A DNA stretch of 32,947 nt from an uncultured Clostridia bacterium (GTDB lineage: Bacteria; Bacillota; Clostridia; Monoglobales; Monoglobaceae). The DNA is taken from the NCBI GenBank assembly GCA_910580105.1, contig CAJTWN010000014.1:1-32947 (forward strand), written 5' to 3'. Position numbers and translations under genes: made by a program. Below, piece by piece: positions 23,027 to 31,027 of the stretch. Under the pieces are notes generated by a model. The model was given only the letters and a program-made list of their open reading frames with translations, made no database searches and was not told the origin of the DNA. The first letter of the stretch is position 1; every line of letters starts with the position of its first letter.

Positions 23027-24961
23027 TTATACCTTGCAGTGCATATGTTTGGGGGCGTCAAACCATTTGACGCCATAGCCGCTGCCGTGGGAACAGAAAA
23101 CCGAGTCCGGTGTATTTTCCAAATCACTTTCCGGCTGGTAGGCGGCATTTTCTATGACCTCTGCGGCATTGTGACAGGGCTGATAGCCGCCAAAGACGGT
23201 GGAGATGGTTCCGTGACCCTTGGTAAAGCTGAGGAATTCCTTTGGATATTCCATTGCCTCAGATACAGGGACGGTGCCTGTTAAGCAAAGGCCGCTGCGC
23301 CGGGATTCGGGCGGCTGGAAATTGCCGCTCATCCTTTGTATATCTGCCATAACCCGTCCGATGAGGTCAGCGGGAACGGTGATGGAAAAACGATAGACCG
23401 GTTCCAGCAACACGGTTTCAGCCTGCATTAATCCCTGACGGATGGCGCGGTAGGTTGCCTCACGGAAGTCTCCGCCTTCGGTATGTTTGATGTGTGCGCG
23501 GCCGGTGCACAGGGTGATGGAAATGTCGGTGATGGGGGCGCCGGTGGCAACGCCCAGGTGCTCTTTTTCAAAGACATGGGTGCGGATCAGGCGCTGCCAA
23601 TTTTTGTCCAGAACGTCGGTAGGGCAGATACTGTCAAACTGAATGCCGCTTCCGCGCAGACCGGGGGCAAGCCGGAGATGCACTTCGGCATAATGTTTGA
23701 GCGGTTCAAAGTGGCCGCAGCCGGTGACGGGAGCGGCAATGGTCTCTTTGTATAAAACCTTGCAGCTGTCAAAGGCCACAGGGAATCCGAATCGTTTGGG
23801 TACAAGGGCGCAGAGAACCTCTGTTTGCACTGTGCCCATGATGCGAACCTGCAATTCCTGAAGTTTTTCGTTCCAGACTGTGCCCAGCATGGGTTCTTCA
23901 TCGGCCAGAAATTCAAATGCCTGCTGAACTTCCGTCGGAGAAAGAGAGGGGTCAAACCGGACTTTGGCGGTCAAAAGCGGAGTGACAGAAAAATCAATTT
24001 TCTGTTGGCAAACGCCGATACCTTCACCCGGCCGGGTGAAGGAAAGGCCGGTGACGGCACACAGGTCTCCCGCTTCTGCCCGGTCTGCGGGAGTAAATTT
24101 TTCACCGTTATAAAACCGGATTTCATTGACCTTCTGTATTTCACCGGTGGGAGAGGTGACGGCATCTTTCACATGTAAGACCCCGGAGGTAATCTTCAAA
24201 AATGTCAGCCGGTTCCCTTTTGCATCATGGCGGATTTTGTAGGCAAGGGCGCCGAAGGGGGTGTCTGTTTGGAAGCTGGTTTCGGTAAGCGCATCCAAAA
24301 CTGCAAAAAAGGAATCAATGCCAAGATTGAGCAGGGCGCTTCCCTCCATACAGGGGAAGATGCGGCGTTCTTTGACGGCTTTGATGGTTTCCTGTAAAAA
24401 GCAGGGAGCAGTTCCCTGCCCGTTCAAATAAAGTTCCAGCAGGGTTTCATCCGATTCCGCAAGCGCTTCGATGGTCTGCGGAGCCGAAAGACCCATATGA
24501 AGATTGGGGCAGCTGATGGAAAACCGGTCGGCCAAATCTTTTCGTACAGCTGCCGGGTCTGCACCTTCCCGGTCGGTCTTGTTGAGGAAGAAGAAGACGG
24601 GAACCTGATACTGGTCAAGAAGCCGCCACAGGGTCTCGGTATGGCCCTGTATCCCTTCCACGGCAGAGAGAACACAAATGGCATAGTCTGCGGCCTGCAG
24701 GGCCCGTTCAGTTTCCGGCGTAAAATCAATATGGCCCGGTGTGTCAATCAGTGTATAGGTGTTTTTTCCATAGGAAAAAGCCGCCTGATCAGCAAATACA
24801 GTGATGCCCCGCTGGCGTTCAATTTCGTTGGTGTCCAGAAGGGTGGTGCCGTCATCGACCCGTCCCCGGTTTCGGATAACGCCCCGGTTATAAAGAAGTT
24901 GTTCAGAAAAGGTGGTTTTTCCTGCGTCTACATGGGCGAGGATGGCGATGTTTTTTTTCAT
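23027..24961 (-). CDS. EF-G/Tet(M)-related translational GTPase
   Basis: The 644-residue protein has the full GTPase signature: AHVDAGKTT (9-17), RGIT (51-54), DTPGH (73-77) and NKTD (127-130). EF-G-like domains II-V follow, ending in 'DSVFCSHGSGYGVKW', typical of ribosomal protection proteins such as Tet(M). In domain IV the tip that in Tet(M) carries the tetracycline-displacing SPVSTPADFR-like segment reads KHTEGGDFREATYR (492-505). That form is found in a broad group of uncharacterised Clostridia translation-factor GTPases rather than in proven resistance proteins. It probably binds the ribosomal A-site region; whether it protects against tetracycline cannot be told. The start has CGGAGG 8 nt upstream and a good promoter at 24992-25020. 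Confidence 0.85.
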   Translation of the reverse strand: MKKNIAILAHVDAGKTTFSEQLLYNRGVIRNRGRVDDGTTLLDTNEIERQRGITVFADQAAFSYGKNTYTLIDTPGHIDFTPETERALQAADYAICVLSAVEGIQGHTETLWRLLDQYQVPVFFFLNKTDREGADPAAVRKDLADRFSISCPNLHMGLSAPQTIEALAESDETLLELYLNGQGTAPCFLQETIKAVKERRIFPCMEGSALLNLGIDSFFAVLDALTETSFQTDTPFGALAYKIRHDAKGNRLTFLKITSGVLHVKDAVTSPTGEIQKVNEIRFYNGEKFTPADRAEAGDLCAVTGLSFTRPGEGIGVCQQKIDFSVTPLLTAKVRFDPSLSPTEVQQAFEFLADEEPMLGTVWNEKLQELQVRIMGTVQTEVLCALVPKRFGFPVAFDSCKVLYKETIAAPVTGCGHFEPLKHYAEVHLRLAPGLRGSGIQFDSICPTDVLDKNWQRLIRTHVFEKEHLGVATGAPITDISITLCTGRAHIKHTEGGDFREATYRAIRQGLMQAETVLLEPVYRFSITVPADLIGRVMADIQRMSGNFQPPESRRSGLCLTGTVPVSEAMEYPKEFLSFTKGHGTISTVFGGYQPCHNAAEVIENAAYQPESDLENTPDSVFCSHGSGYGVKWFDAPKHMHCKV

Positions 24962-24991
24962 GATTTTGCCTCCGGATTTTTTATTTTCTAT

Positions 24992-25020
24992 AGTATAACA
25001 AAAACAGAATCGTCCGTAAA
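24992..25020 (-). promoter_or_regulatory. Promoter of the EF-G/Tet(M)-like gene
   Basis: TTTACG, a 17-bp spacer and TATACT read on the - strand, about 30 bp before the start codon. The remaining divergent spacer 25021-25241 shows nothing I recognise. Confidence 0.65.
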
Positions 25021-25241
25021 GGGGCGAAATGGGGGAAACATAACATTTTACGGAATATGCGTATGTACACTTGCAGAAAAATTGATGTATTTTATAGGAA
25101 AGCGAAGAATTGCGTAATATGGGAATGGGAGTGGATTTTTGTGGATATAAAATAAGGAGAAGAAGCTGAAAAATCCGGTATATCCTGGATGGAAAGTTTG
25201 AAGATTTAGAATTTATTTATAAAATCGTAAGGAAAAAAAGA

Positions 25242-25270
25242 TTGTTTTTTGTCTATTCTTTTGATATACT
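25242..25270 (+). promoter_or_regulatory. Promoter of the nucleoside hydrolase operon
   Basis: TTGTTT (25242-25247), 17 bp and TATACT (25265-25270). The expected transcript start near 25277 is only about 5 nt before an in-frame ATG at 25282, so that ATG is unlikely to be the translation start. Confidence 0.65.
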
Positions 25271-25305
25271 GAAACAAAATTATGGAAAGAAAGAAGGTTT
25301 TACTT

Positions 25306-26205
25306 TTGAAAAAAGTTTGGCTGGATACAGATATTGGATCGGACATTGATGATGCCCTTTGTTTGACTTATTTGTTGTGTGAAAAAGACTGCGATTTGCT
25401 GGGAATATCGACCGTCAGCGGCGAATCGAAAAAGCGGGCGGAATTGTCAAGTGCAATTCTTCGCCATGCCGGCCGTGAGGTTCCTGTTTACAGCGGAACT
25501 AATGAACCGCTGGTGATTCCGACGGTGCAGAAAGAGGCGCCGCAGTATAAAAAAATTGACGCCTTTCCCCACCGGACGGATTTTGAAGAAAATACGGCTG
25601 TTTTGGCGATGCGTGATGCGATATATGCACATCCGCATGAAATTACCTTATTGACCATCGGGCCCCTTACCAATGTGGCGCTTTTGTTTGCAATGGACCC
25701 CAAGATACCGTCATTGCTTAAAGAGATGGTGCTGATGGGCGGCCACTTTGTGGATCCGATTGACGGCATCTTCCGCCAGGAGTGGAATATCTTTTGTGAT
25801 CCCCATGCGGCACATATTGTGGCCAATGCAGCGGTTGCGCGGATGGTATGGATCGGTCTGGATGTGACCACAAAGGTGGTCTTTGACCAGAAGGAAGCGG
25901 TGAAGAAATTAAACAGCCCGGTTCTGGAACCGACCATGGCGTTTTCGAGTGAATGGTTTTCTTACTGTGGGGAAATGACCTTTCATGACCCCCTTGCGGC
26001 AGCTGTGATGTTTGACGAAAACCTTTGTACATTTGTCCGGGGAAATGTGGAAGTGGTTTATCAGGAGGGGCCAACCTGCGGGCGCACCCTGTTTACGCCT
26101 GATGAAAAGGGGCGGCATCTTATCGCGGATGGGGTGAAGCCGGATTTGTTTTTCGAGCGGTATCTCCGGGTGACCGGTTGTCATACCGGAGGGCAGGAAG
26201 CATAG
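25306..26205 (+). CDS. Inosine/uridine-preferring nucleoside hydrolase
   Basis: The 299-residue protein has the calcium- and ribose-binding aspartate cluster 'WLDTDIGSDIDDA' near its start (Asp7, Asp9, Asp13, Asp15, Asp16), a 'LLTIGPLTNVALL' motif, 'MGGHF', 'EWNIFCDPHAAHIV' and a late 'FHDPLAA' with the fourth calcium ligand. The family hydrolyses nucleosides to free base and ribose. The start chosen is TTG at 25306, with GAAGG 8 nt upstream and a protein beginning KKVWLDTD as usual for the family. An ATG at 25282 would add eight residues, but it sits almost on the transcript start and has no ribosome binding site. It is the first gene of an operon that ends with ribokinase. Confidence 0.93.
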   Translation: MKKVWLDTDIGSDIDDALCLTYLLCEKDCDLLGISTVSGESKKRAELSSAILRHAGREVPVYSGTNEPLVIPTVQKEAPQYKKIDAFPHRTDFEENTAVLAMRDAIYAHPHEITLLTIGPLTNVALLFAMDPKIPSLLKEMVLMGGHFVDPIDGIFRQEWNIFCDPHAAHIVANAAVARMVWIGLDVTTKVVFDQKEAVKKLNSPVLEPTMAFSSEWFSYCGEMTFHDPLAAAVMFDENLCTFVRGNVEVVYQEGPTCGRTLFTPDEKGRHLIADGVKPDLFFERYLRVTGCHTGGQEA

Positions 26206-26206
26206 G

Positions 26207-27394
26207 ATGGGCGCTCTGTTTTTGGCGCCGGTATATCTGCTGCTGAACGGGTATATTCTGTGGCGGCTGATTCGGTGGATGGCGGCCTGCTGGGGGGTTA
26301 CCCGTAAGAGATGGATTCGGATACCGGTTTATCTTTTCTATGGCCTGATTTCAACTGCGCCCCTTACCGGTTTTTTGGCGCCCCATTCGGATCTGCGTTT
26401 TATTTTGGGTGCTGTGGGCCAATACTTTCTCGGAACCATGGCCTATATCCTGTTGGTCATAGGGGGGCTGGACATCATCTGTTTTCTGCTCAGGCGGAGC
26501 CGGTGGTATCGGAGCAGACATTTTCATGAGAGAAAATGGTTTGCAGGGATCGGGGCATTTGCCATACTTTTGATTGCAGGAATCAGCGGTTACGGAATTT
26601 ACCATGCAGGGGACATCCGTGTCCGGAATGAGGAGATAACCATTGCAAAAGATTTCCCGGAAAGGGAACTGAACATTGTTCTGCTTGCGGATTTCCATCT
26701 GGGCTATAACGTTGGACTGCGGCAGGTGGAAAGGGTTGTGGAACTGGTCAATGCAGAGCCGGCGGACTTGATTTGCATTGCCGGCGATATATTTGACAAC
26801 GATTATGCCGCCATCCGGCAGCCGGAGGAAATAGCGGATGCCCTGGCAAAGATGAAGAGCAGGTACGGAACTTATGCCTGTTTTGGGAACCATGACGTCA
26901 AAGAACCAATCCTGGCAGGGTTCACCTTTCCGTCAAAAGAAAAGCAGACAGAAGATACGAGATTTCTGGAATTCTTTGAAAGGGCGGGGATCCGGCTGCT
27001 TCAGGATGAGGGTGTGATGATTGACAACGCTTTTTCGCTCTTTGGCAGAAAAGATCCGTTTAAAATGAGGAAGATGGGCGAAACCCGAAAGCCGCCGGCT
27101 GAATTGCTGGAAGGCGCCGACCATGAAAAGCCGGTGTTTGTTATGGATCACCAGCCCAAACAATTGGATGAACTGGCGGATGCGGGTGTGGATCTTGACC
27201 TGTCCGGACATACGCATAACGGACAGCTGTTCCCGGTGAATCTGTTTCTGGGGATGTATTGGAAGAACCCCTATGGCATTTTGCAAAGGGGGGGAATGTT
27301 CTCTTGTGTTACCTCCGGTGTGGGTGTGTGGGGGCCTGCCATGCGTGTTGGAACAGACAGTGAAATTATGAGAATAACGGTGCATTTTCAATAA
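26207..27394 (+). CDS. Membrane-anchored metallophosphoesterase (YkuE/YaeI-like)
   Basis: The 395-residue protein begins with about four transmembrane helices (about 5-25, 38-55, 64-95 and 112-132). The phosphoesterase domain (about 153-395) has complete metal motifs: 'ADFHLG' (Asp162, His164), GD at 193-194, GNHD (227-230), 'VMDHQP' and 'SGHTHNGQ'. Related proteins act on lipid-linked or cell-surface phosphoesters, but the substrate here is unknown. The ATG follows the nucleoside hydrolase stop by one base, so translation is coupled. Its presence in a nucleoside salvage operon makes phosphorylated nucleosides a conceivable but unproven substrate. Confidence 0.88.
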   Translation: MGALFLAPVYLLLNGYILWRLIRWMAACWGVTRKRWIRIPVYLFYGLISTAPLTGFLAPHSDLRFILGAVGQYFLGTMAYILLVIGGLDIICFLLRRSRWYRSRHFHERKWFAGIGAFAILLIAGISGYGIYHAGDIRVRNEEITIAKDFPERELNIVLLADFHLGYNVGLRQVERVVELVNAEPADLICIAGDIFDNDYAAIRQPEEIADALAKMKSRYGTYACFGNHDVKEPILAGFTFPSKEKQTEDTRFLEFFERAGIRLLQDEGVMIDNAFSLFGRKDPFKMRKMGETRKPPAELLEGADHEKPVFVMDHQPKQLDELADAGVDLDLSGHTHNGQLFPVNLFLGMYWKNPYGILQRGGMFSCVTSGVGVWGPAMRVGTDSEIMRITVHFQ

Positions 27395-27412
27395 AAAGGA
27401 GCAGTGAAAACC

Positions 27413-28981
27413 ATGTGGAGTTCAAAGATGTTAAAGCAGAATGCAAAGCTTGCTTTAAAGCAGAACTATTGGAGAGCAGTGGGAATCTGCCTTTTGACCG
27501 CTTTTTTGGTTGGCGGCATTGCGATTGGCACGGTTCATTTTGGGGTGTTCAGCCCCAGTGAAATCGGGGACGCTGTATTGATGCAAAGCGCAGACCGTTT
27601 TACGGTAAAAAGCAATTCGCAGATTGTTGACGAGTTTCTGCATGAGGGAGAGCCGCAAAGCTTTTTGGGGGAACCCAAACCCACCCGGGGTGTACTTGCG
27701 GCGGTCTTTAACAATGCAACCAAATCCCAGTCCATTTTATTTGGTGTTTTGAATGCGGTAAACCAGTTTGTCTTCAATGACCAGATTTTTGGCGGCGTTA
27801 TCATTTTAATCGGTGCATTGCTGGGCATTCTCTATTGGTTGTTCATCAGTAATATCGTTCAGGTTGGCAGAAACCGCTTTTTCATGGAAAACCGGCTGTA
27901 TAAGGGGACAAAGACCGGCCGGATCCTATTTCCCTATCAGGTCCGCCGGGGACGGCGGACAGCCTGGGTGATGTTTGTCAGGAGCATATGGCTTTATCTC
28001 TGGTCGCTCACCGTGGTGGGGGGAATAATTAAGCGGTATTCCTATTACATGATCCCCTATATCATGGCAGAAAATCCCGATATCAACCGGAAAGAAGCCT
28101 TTGCACTCTCCCGTTCAATGATGAACGGGCAGAAATGGCGGACCTTTGTTCTGGAACTTTCTTTTGTTGGCTGGGAGCTTTGGGGGATAATGACCTTTGG
28201 GATTGTAAAGATCCTGTTCCTGCTTCCCTATAAAGAGGCGACCATGGCAAATTTATATATGTCCCTGCGCCAGCGGGCAAAAGACGAAAACCTTCCCTTT
28301 TCCCGGCTGCTTTGCGACCGGTATCTGGAGGAAGGAGAGGGCGATGCATATCCCTATGACCAATACTTCATCCCGGAAGTCCCCGGCCGGAAATTGGTGC
28401 ATGTGAACTATCGGCGGGATTACGGGATCTTGTCTATTATTTTATTGTTCTTTACATTTTCTATGATTGGCTGGCTGTGGGAGGTTGGGCTGCATATTTT
28501 CAACAGCGGTGGTTTTGTCAACCGCGGTGTCCTCCACGGACCCTGGCTGCCGATTTATGGTTCCGGCGGTGTTTTGATGTTGCTGCTGTTGAAGAAATTC
28601 CGTGAAAAACCTCTGCTTACCTTCTTTTTGGCAATGGTTCTTTGTGGAATTGTAGAATATGGAACCGCATGGTATCTGGAATATACCCAGCATCTTAAAT
28701 GGTGGGATTACAGCGGATATTTCCTGAACCTGCATGGAAGGATCTGCCTTGAGGGATTGATTGTCTTTGGTTTGGGCGGCTGTGCGTTTATCTATCTGCT
28801 GGCACCTCTGCTGGATCAGATTTTTCTGAAGATACCCAAACGGACGGCGGTGCTTGTCTGTTTGATACTTGTAATGATTTTCTGCGCTGATGCAGGGTAT
28901 TCCTATTTTCATCCCAATACGGGGAAGGGAATCAACGAGGATTACAGCAAACAAACAGCGTATGAACAAAAAGTTAAATAA
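27413..28981 (+). CDS. Polytopic membrane protein: DUF975 domain fused to CmpB-like putative ABC-transporter domain
   Basis: The 522-residue protein joins two membrane modules. Residues 1 to about 300 match the DUF975 pattern ('LKQNAKLALKQNYWRAVGIC', later 'YYMIPYIMAENPDINRKEAF'). After a charged linker ('FIPEVPGRKLVHVNYRRDYG'), residues about 340-500 resemble the CmpB-like putative ABC-transporter domain, with 'SMIGWLWEVG', 'NRGVLHGPWLPIYGSGG' and 'VEYGTAWYLE'. Function is unknown for both; no ATPase is encoded nearby. The ATG at 27413 has AGGAG 11 nt upstream; a GTG at 27404 is too close to it. It sits 18 bp after the phosphoesterase and 14 bp before the lipoprotein gene, within one operon. 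Confidence 0.82.
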   Translation: MWSSKMLKQNAKLALKQNYWRAVGICLLTAFLVGGIAIGTVHFGVFSPSEIGDAVLMQSADRFTVKSNSQIVDEFLHEGEPQSFLGEPKPTRGVLAAVFNNATKSQSILFGVLNAVNQFVFNDQIFGGVIILIGALLGILYWLFISNIVQVGRNRFFMENRLYKGTKTGRILFPYQVRRGRRTAWVMFVRSIWLYLWSLTVVGGIIKRYSYYMIPYIMAENPDINRKEAFALSRSMMNGQKWRTFVLELSFVGWELWGIMTFGIVKILFLLPYKEATMANLYMSLRQRAKDENLPFSRLLCDRYLEEGEGDAYPYDQYFIPEVPGRKLVHVNYRRDYGILSIILLFFTFSMIGWLWEVGLHIFNSGGFVNRGVLHGPWLPIYGSGGVLMLLLLKKFREKPLLTFFLAMVLCGIVEYGTAWYLEYTQHLKWWDYSGYFLNLHGRICLEGLIVFGLGGCAFIYLLAPLLDQIFLKIPKRTAVLVCLILVMIFCADAGYSYFHPNTGKGINEDYSKQTAYEQKVK

Positions 28982-28995
28982 AAGGAGGAAGAGAG

Positions 28996-29526
28996 ATGCA
29001 GAGAAAAACCGGACTTTTGATGATTTTGGCAGTACTTTTGATATTTTCCACAACTGCATGCGGAAAACAAACACCGGATCCGGAAGCGTATGAAACGTAT
29101 ACATCAGAGATAAATGGATTTTCTGTTGTCCTGCCCAAGGGGTATACGGCGGAAGAGGATAGTTTGACGGATGATGGAAAGATGGGGATGGCGCGGTTCA
29201 CTGTGGAAGGCGGTGATGTTGGTGTCGTATTGGATGCCCGGACCGGTGGCGGGGAAACCCTGCCTGAAACAAAGAAAGCCTATCAGGAACAGAATCCGGA
29301 AGAAGAGGTGCTTCAGTTTACCAACTTGTCCAAAGCGGGTGAATTTGATGGATACAAAGTGATGATGAAAATAAAAGATTCGAAGAAAATAGGCCTTCTT
29401 TATGTCTATCGTTTTGGAGATACCGAGGTGACAGTTGCCGCCAAAGCGGAAGATAAAAAGCAGGCGAAGTTTTTGGAAGTCGGACTGGATCAGATCCGGC
29501 TTCCTCAAAGCAAGGGCGTTTTATAA
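28996..29526 (+). CDS. Small lipoprotein of unknown function
   Basis: The 176-residue protein has a lipoprotein signal peptide with lipobox STTAC (Cys22 after cleavage) and a single mature domain starting with 'SEINGFSVVLPKGYTAEED'. Many clostridial surface lipoproteins share this form, and its beta-rich pattern suggests a compact sandwich. No enzymatic motif is seen. AAAGGAGG precedes the ATG by about 7 nt. It is the fourth gene of the operon and 113 bp before ribokinase. Confidence 0.82.
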   Translation: MQRKTGLLMILAVLLIFSTTACGKQTPDPEAYETYTSEINGFSVVLPKGYTAEEDSLTDDGKMGMARFTVEGGDVGVVLDARTGGGETLPETKKAYQEQNPEEEVLQFTNLSKAGEFDGYKVMMKIKDSKKIGLLYVYRFGDTEVTVAAKAEDKKQAKFLEVGLDQIRLPQSKGVL

Positions 29527-29568
29527 CTGTGAAGAAGAACTTGTTTATTTAGCGGAAGTGCAGTGGAG

Positions 29569-29643
29569 ATGGAGAATGCACTACATTTTCCATCAGAAGG
29601 AATGGAAACAGTTGAATCAGCAGTTGGCGGAGGTGTTCCATGA
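29569..29643 (+). CDS. Possible 24-residue upstream ORF overlapping the ribokinase start
   Basis: A short frame (begins MENALHFPSEG, ends GGGVP) has GGAAGTG upstream. Its stop codon overlaps the ribokinase start as ATGA, an arrangement typical of translational coupling. It may be a coupling leader or chance. Confidence 0.3.
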   Translation: MENALHFPSEGMETVESAVGGGVP

Positions 29644-30557
29644 AAAATATTTTGGTGGTTGGCAGTATGAATATGGATTTGGTTATGCAGACGGATCAGT
29701 TCCCAAAACCCGGCGAGACACGGGCAGGTTTTGGATTTTCTGCGGTTCCGGGCGGAAAGGGGGCCAATCAGGCGGCCGCGGCCGCGAAGCTTGGCTGTCC
29801 CACCTATATGCTTGGCGGTGTGGGGAATGATGCCTATGGAGAGATATTGAAGGAACATCTGTCTGCCTGTGGGGTGATGACCGATCGGATCTGGAAGGAA
29901 GACGGCAGCAGCGGTGTGGCCGTCATCACTGTTTGCGGCGGTGAAAACGAGATATTGCTGGACGCGGGCGCAAACGGCAGGGTGACGCCGGAACGCATTT
30001 CCGCTTGCAGTGATTTGTTTGCATGGGCGGACAGGGTGGTTTTGCAGTTTGAAATCCCAATGGACGCAGTTATCAGAGGGGCGGAAATGGCAAAGGCCGC
30101 CGGAGCAGAAGTTGTACTTAACCCTGCTCCGTTTCGGGAGATCCCTGTTTCCTTATTGAAAAATACCGATTGGCTGGTTCTCAATGAAACCGAGGCGGCG
30201 GAAATGGGCAAGATGCCGGTGACACAGTTGGAGGAGGCCGCGGCCTGTATGGAAAAAATTGAAGAGCAGTTTTCGGGCAGAGTGTTTCTGACCCTGGGAA
30301 AGGAAGGCTGTCTTTACCGGGAAGACGGGATGCTGAGACGGATGCCTGCATTTCCGGTCAGGGCGGTGGATACTACTGCCGCCGGTGACTGCTTTATCGG
30401 CGGACTCTGTGCGGCGATGGACGGAGAAAGACCGCTGTTTGCGGCTGTGCAGTATGCCGCGGCGGCTTCTGCTGTCACAGTTTCCCGTATGGGGGCAGGC
30501 AGTTCTTTGCCCAGCCGGGAAGAGGTGGATGAATTTCTGAAAAAGAATAAGGGGTAA
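29640..30557 (+). CDS. rbsK: Ribokinase (PfkB family)
   Basis: The 305-residue protein shows the ribokinase order: 'VVGSMNMDLV' near the start, 'PGGKGANQA' (37-45) for sugar binding, 'WLVLNETEA' (178-186), 'FLTLGKEG' and the catalytic 'VDTTAAGDCFIGG' (243-255) with base Asp250. The anion-hole motif is DTTAAGD instead of the common DTTGAGD, a variant seen in other ribokinases. The enzyme makes ribose 5-phosphate from ribose. GGAGG lies about 7 nt upstream of the ATG. As the last gene of the operon it completes nucleoside salvage: the hydrolase at 25306 frees ribose and this enzyme captures it. No ribose transporter is present, in keeping with ribose arising inside the cell. Confidence 0.93.
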   Translation: MKNILVVGSMNMDLVMQTDQFPKPGETRAGFGFSAVPGGKGANQAAAAAKLGCPTYMLGGVGNDAYGEILKEHLSACGVMTDRIWKEDGSSGVAVITVCGGENEILLDAGANGRVTPERISACSDLFAWADRVVLQFEIPMDAVIRGAEMAKAAGAEVVLNPAPFREIPVSLLKNTDWLVLNETEAAEMGKMPVTQLEEAAACMEKIEEQFSGRVFLTLGKEGCLYREDGMLRRMPAFPVRAVDTTAAGDCFIGGLCAAMDGERPLFAAVQYAAAASAVTVSRMGAGSSLPSREEVDEFLKKNKG

Positions 30558-30558
30558 A

Positions 30559-30597
30559 AAAACCGCGGTTATCCTTTTTGGATGGCCGCGGTTTTCT
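30559..30597 (+). terminator. Terminator of the nucleoside salvage operon
   Basis: AAAACCGCGG (30559-30568) pairs with CCGCGGTTTT (30586-30595). The stem continues inwards with two G:U pairs and ATCC/GGAT to a TTTTT loop, making a 16-bp hairpin. Confidence 0.92.
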
Positions 30598-30728
30598 ATT
30601 CCTTTGCAGTGAAATGAGCCGGAAGGATAAACGGAACAGGAAATAATTATAAATTGAATGAGAGTATTGCATGGGGAGGAACAGCGCCGGATAATTTATT
30701 TCTTATAGGGTATCATGTTATTTTTTTC

Positions 30729-30772
30729 TGCCTGAATTTATATACATTGTTGCCTGAATTTATATACATTGT
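30729..30772 (+). repeat. Perfect 22-bp tandem direct repeat
   Basis: Two identical 22-bp units (30729-30750 and 30751-30772), each starting TGCCTGAATT and ending TACATTGT, abut each other immediately upstream of the -10 region of the small coat-like genes. Confidence 0.85.
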
Positions 30773-30800
30773 ATAATTCAGGAAAAGATGTACATACTAC
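30750..30800 (+). promoter_or_regulatory. Promoter and overlapping dyad of the coat-like gene pair
   Basis: TTGCCT (30750-30755), 16 bp and TATAAT (30772-30777) form a SigA-like promoter. A dyad with arms CCTGAATT (30753-30760) and AATTCAGG (30775-30782) covers both boxes, so a bound protein would block it. An alternative SigE-like reading is TATAATT (30772-30778), a 14-bp gap and CATACTAC (30793-30800). Confidence 0.5.
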
Positions 30801-30831
30801 AGATGAAATAAATTATAGGAGGTAGATGTTG

Positions 30832-31005
30832 ATGACAACAAAAGAACTTTTGTATGTTGAAGATGTGCTGGGACATGAGCAGTATTTTCAGACCAAGTGC
30901 AAAGAGGCAATGAACCAGGTGCAGGATGCGGAACTGAAATCCTGTATCGAGCAGATGTCTCAGAAACATCAGCAGATTTTTCAGAATTTTTACGGCTTAC
31001 TTTAA
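30832..31005 (+). CDS. Small CotF-like/ferritin-like protein
   Basis: The 57-residue protein is entirely helical in character: 'KELLYVEDVLGHEQYFQTK' and 'ELKSCIEQMSQKHQQIFQNF' form two amphipathic helices with His and Glu residues as in small spore-coat-associated four-helix proteins. The ATG at 30832 has AGGAGG 9 nt upstream; an ATG 6 nt earlier is too close. It is 22 bp ahead of a clear CotF-family gene and shares its terminator, so the two probably form a heteromeric coat component. Confidence 0.75.
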   Translation: MTTKELLYVEDVLGHEQYFQTKCKEAMNQVQDAELKSCIEQMSQKHQQIFQNFYGLL

Positions 31006-31027
31006 TTTTTGAAAGGAGAAATGAGAA

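Noticed and set aside
30729..30772. Possible CRISPR-like repeat
   Set aside because: There are only two abutting 22-bp units without a spacer and no cas gene in the window.
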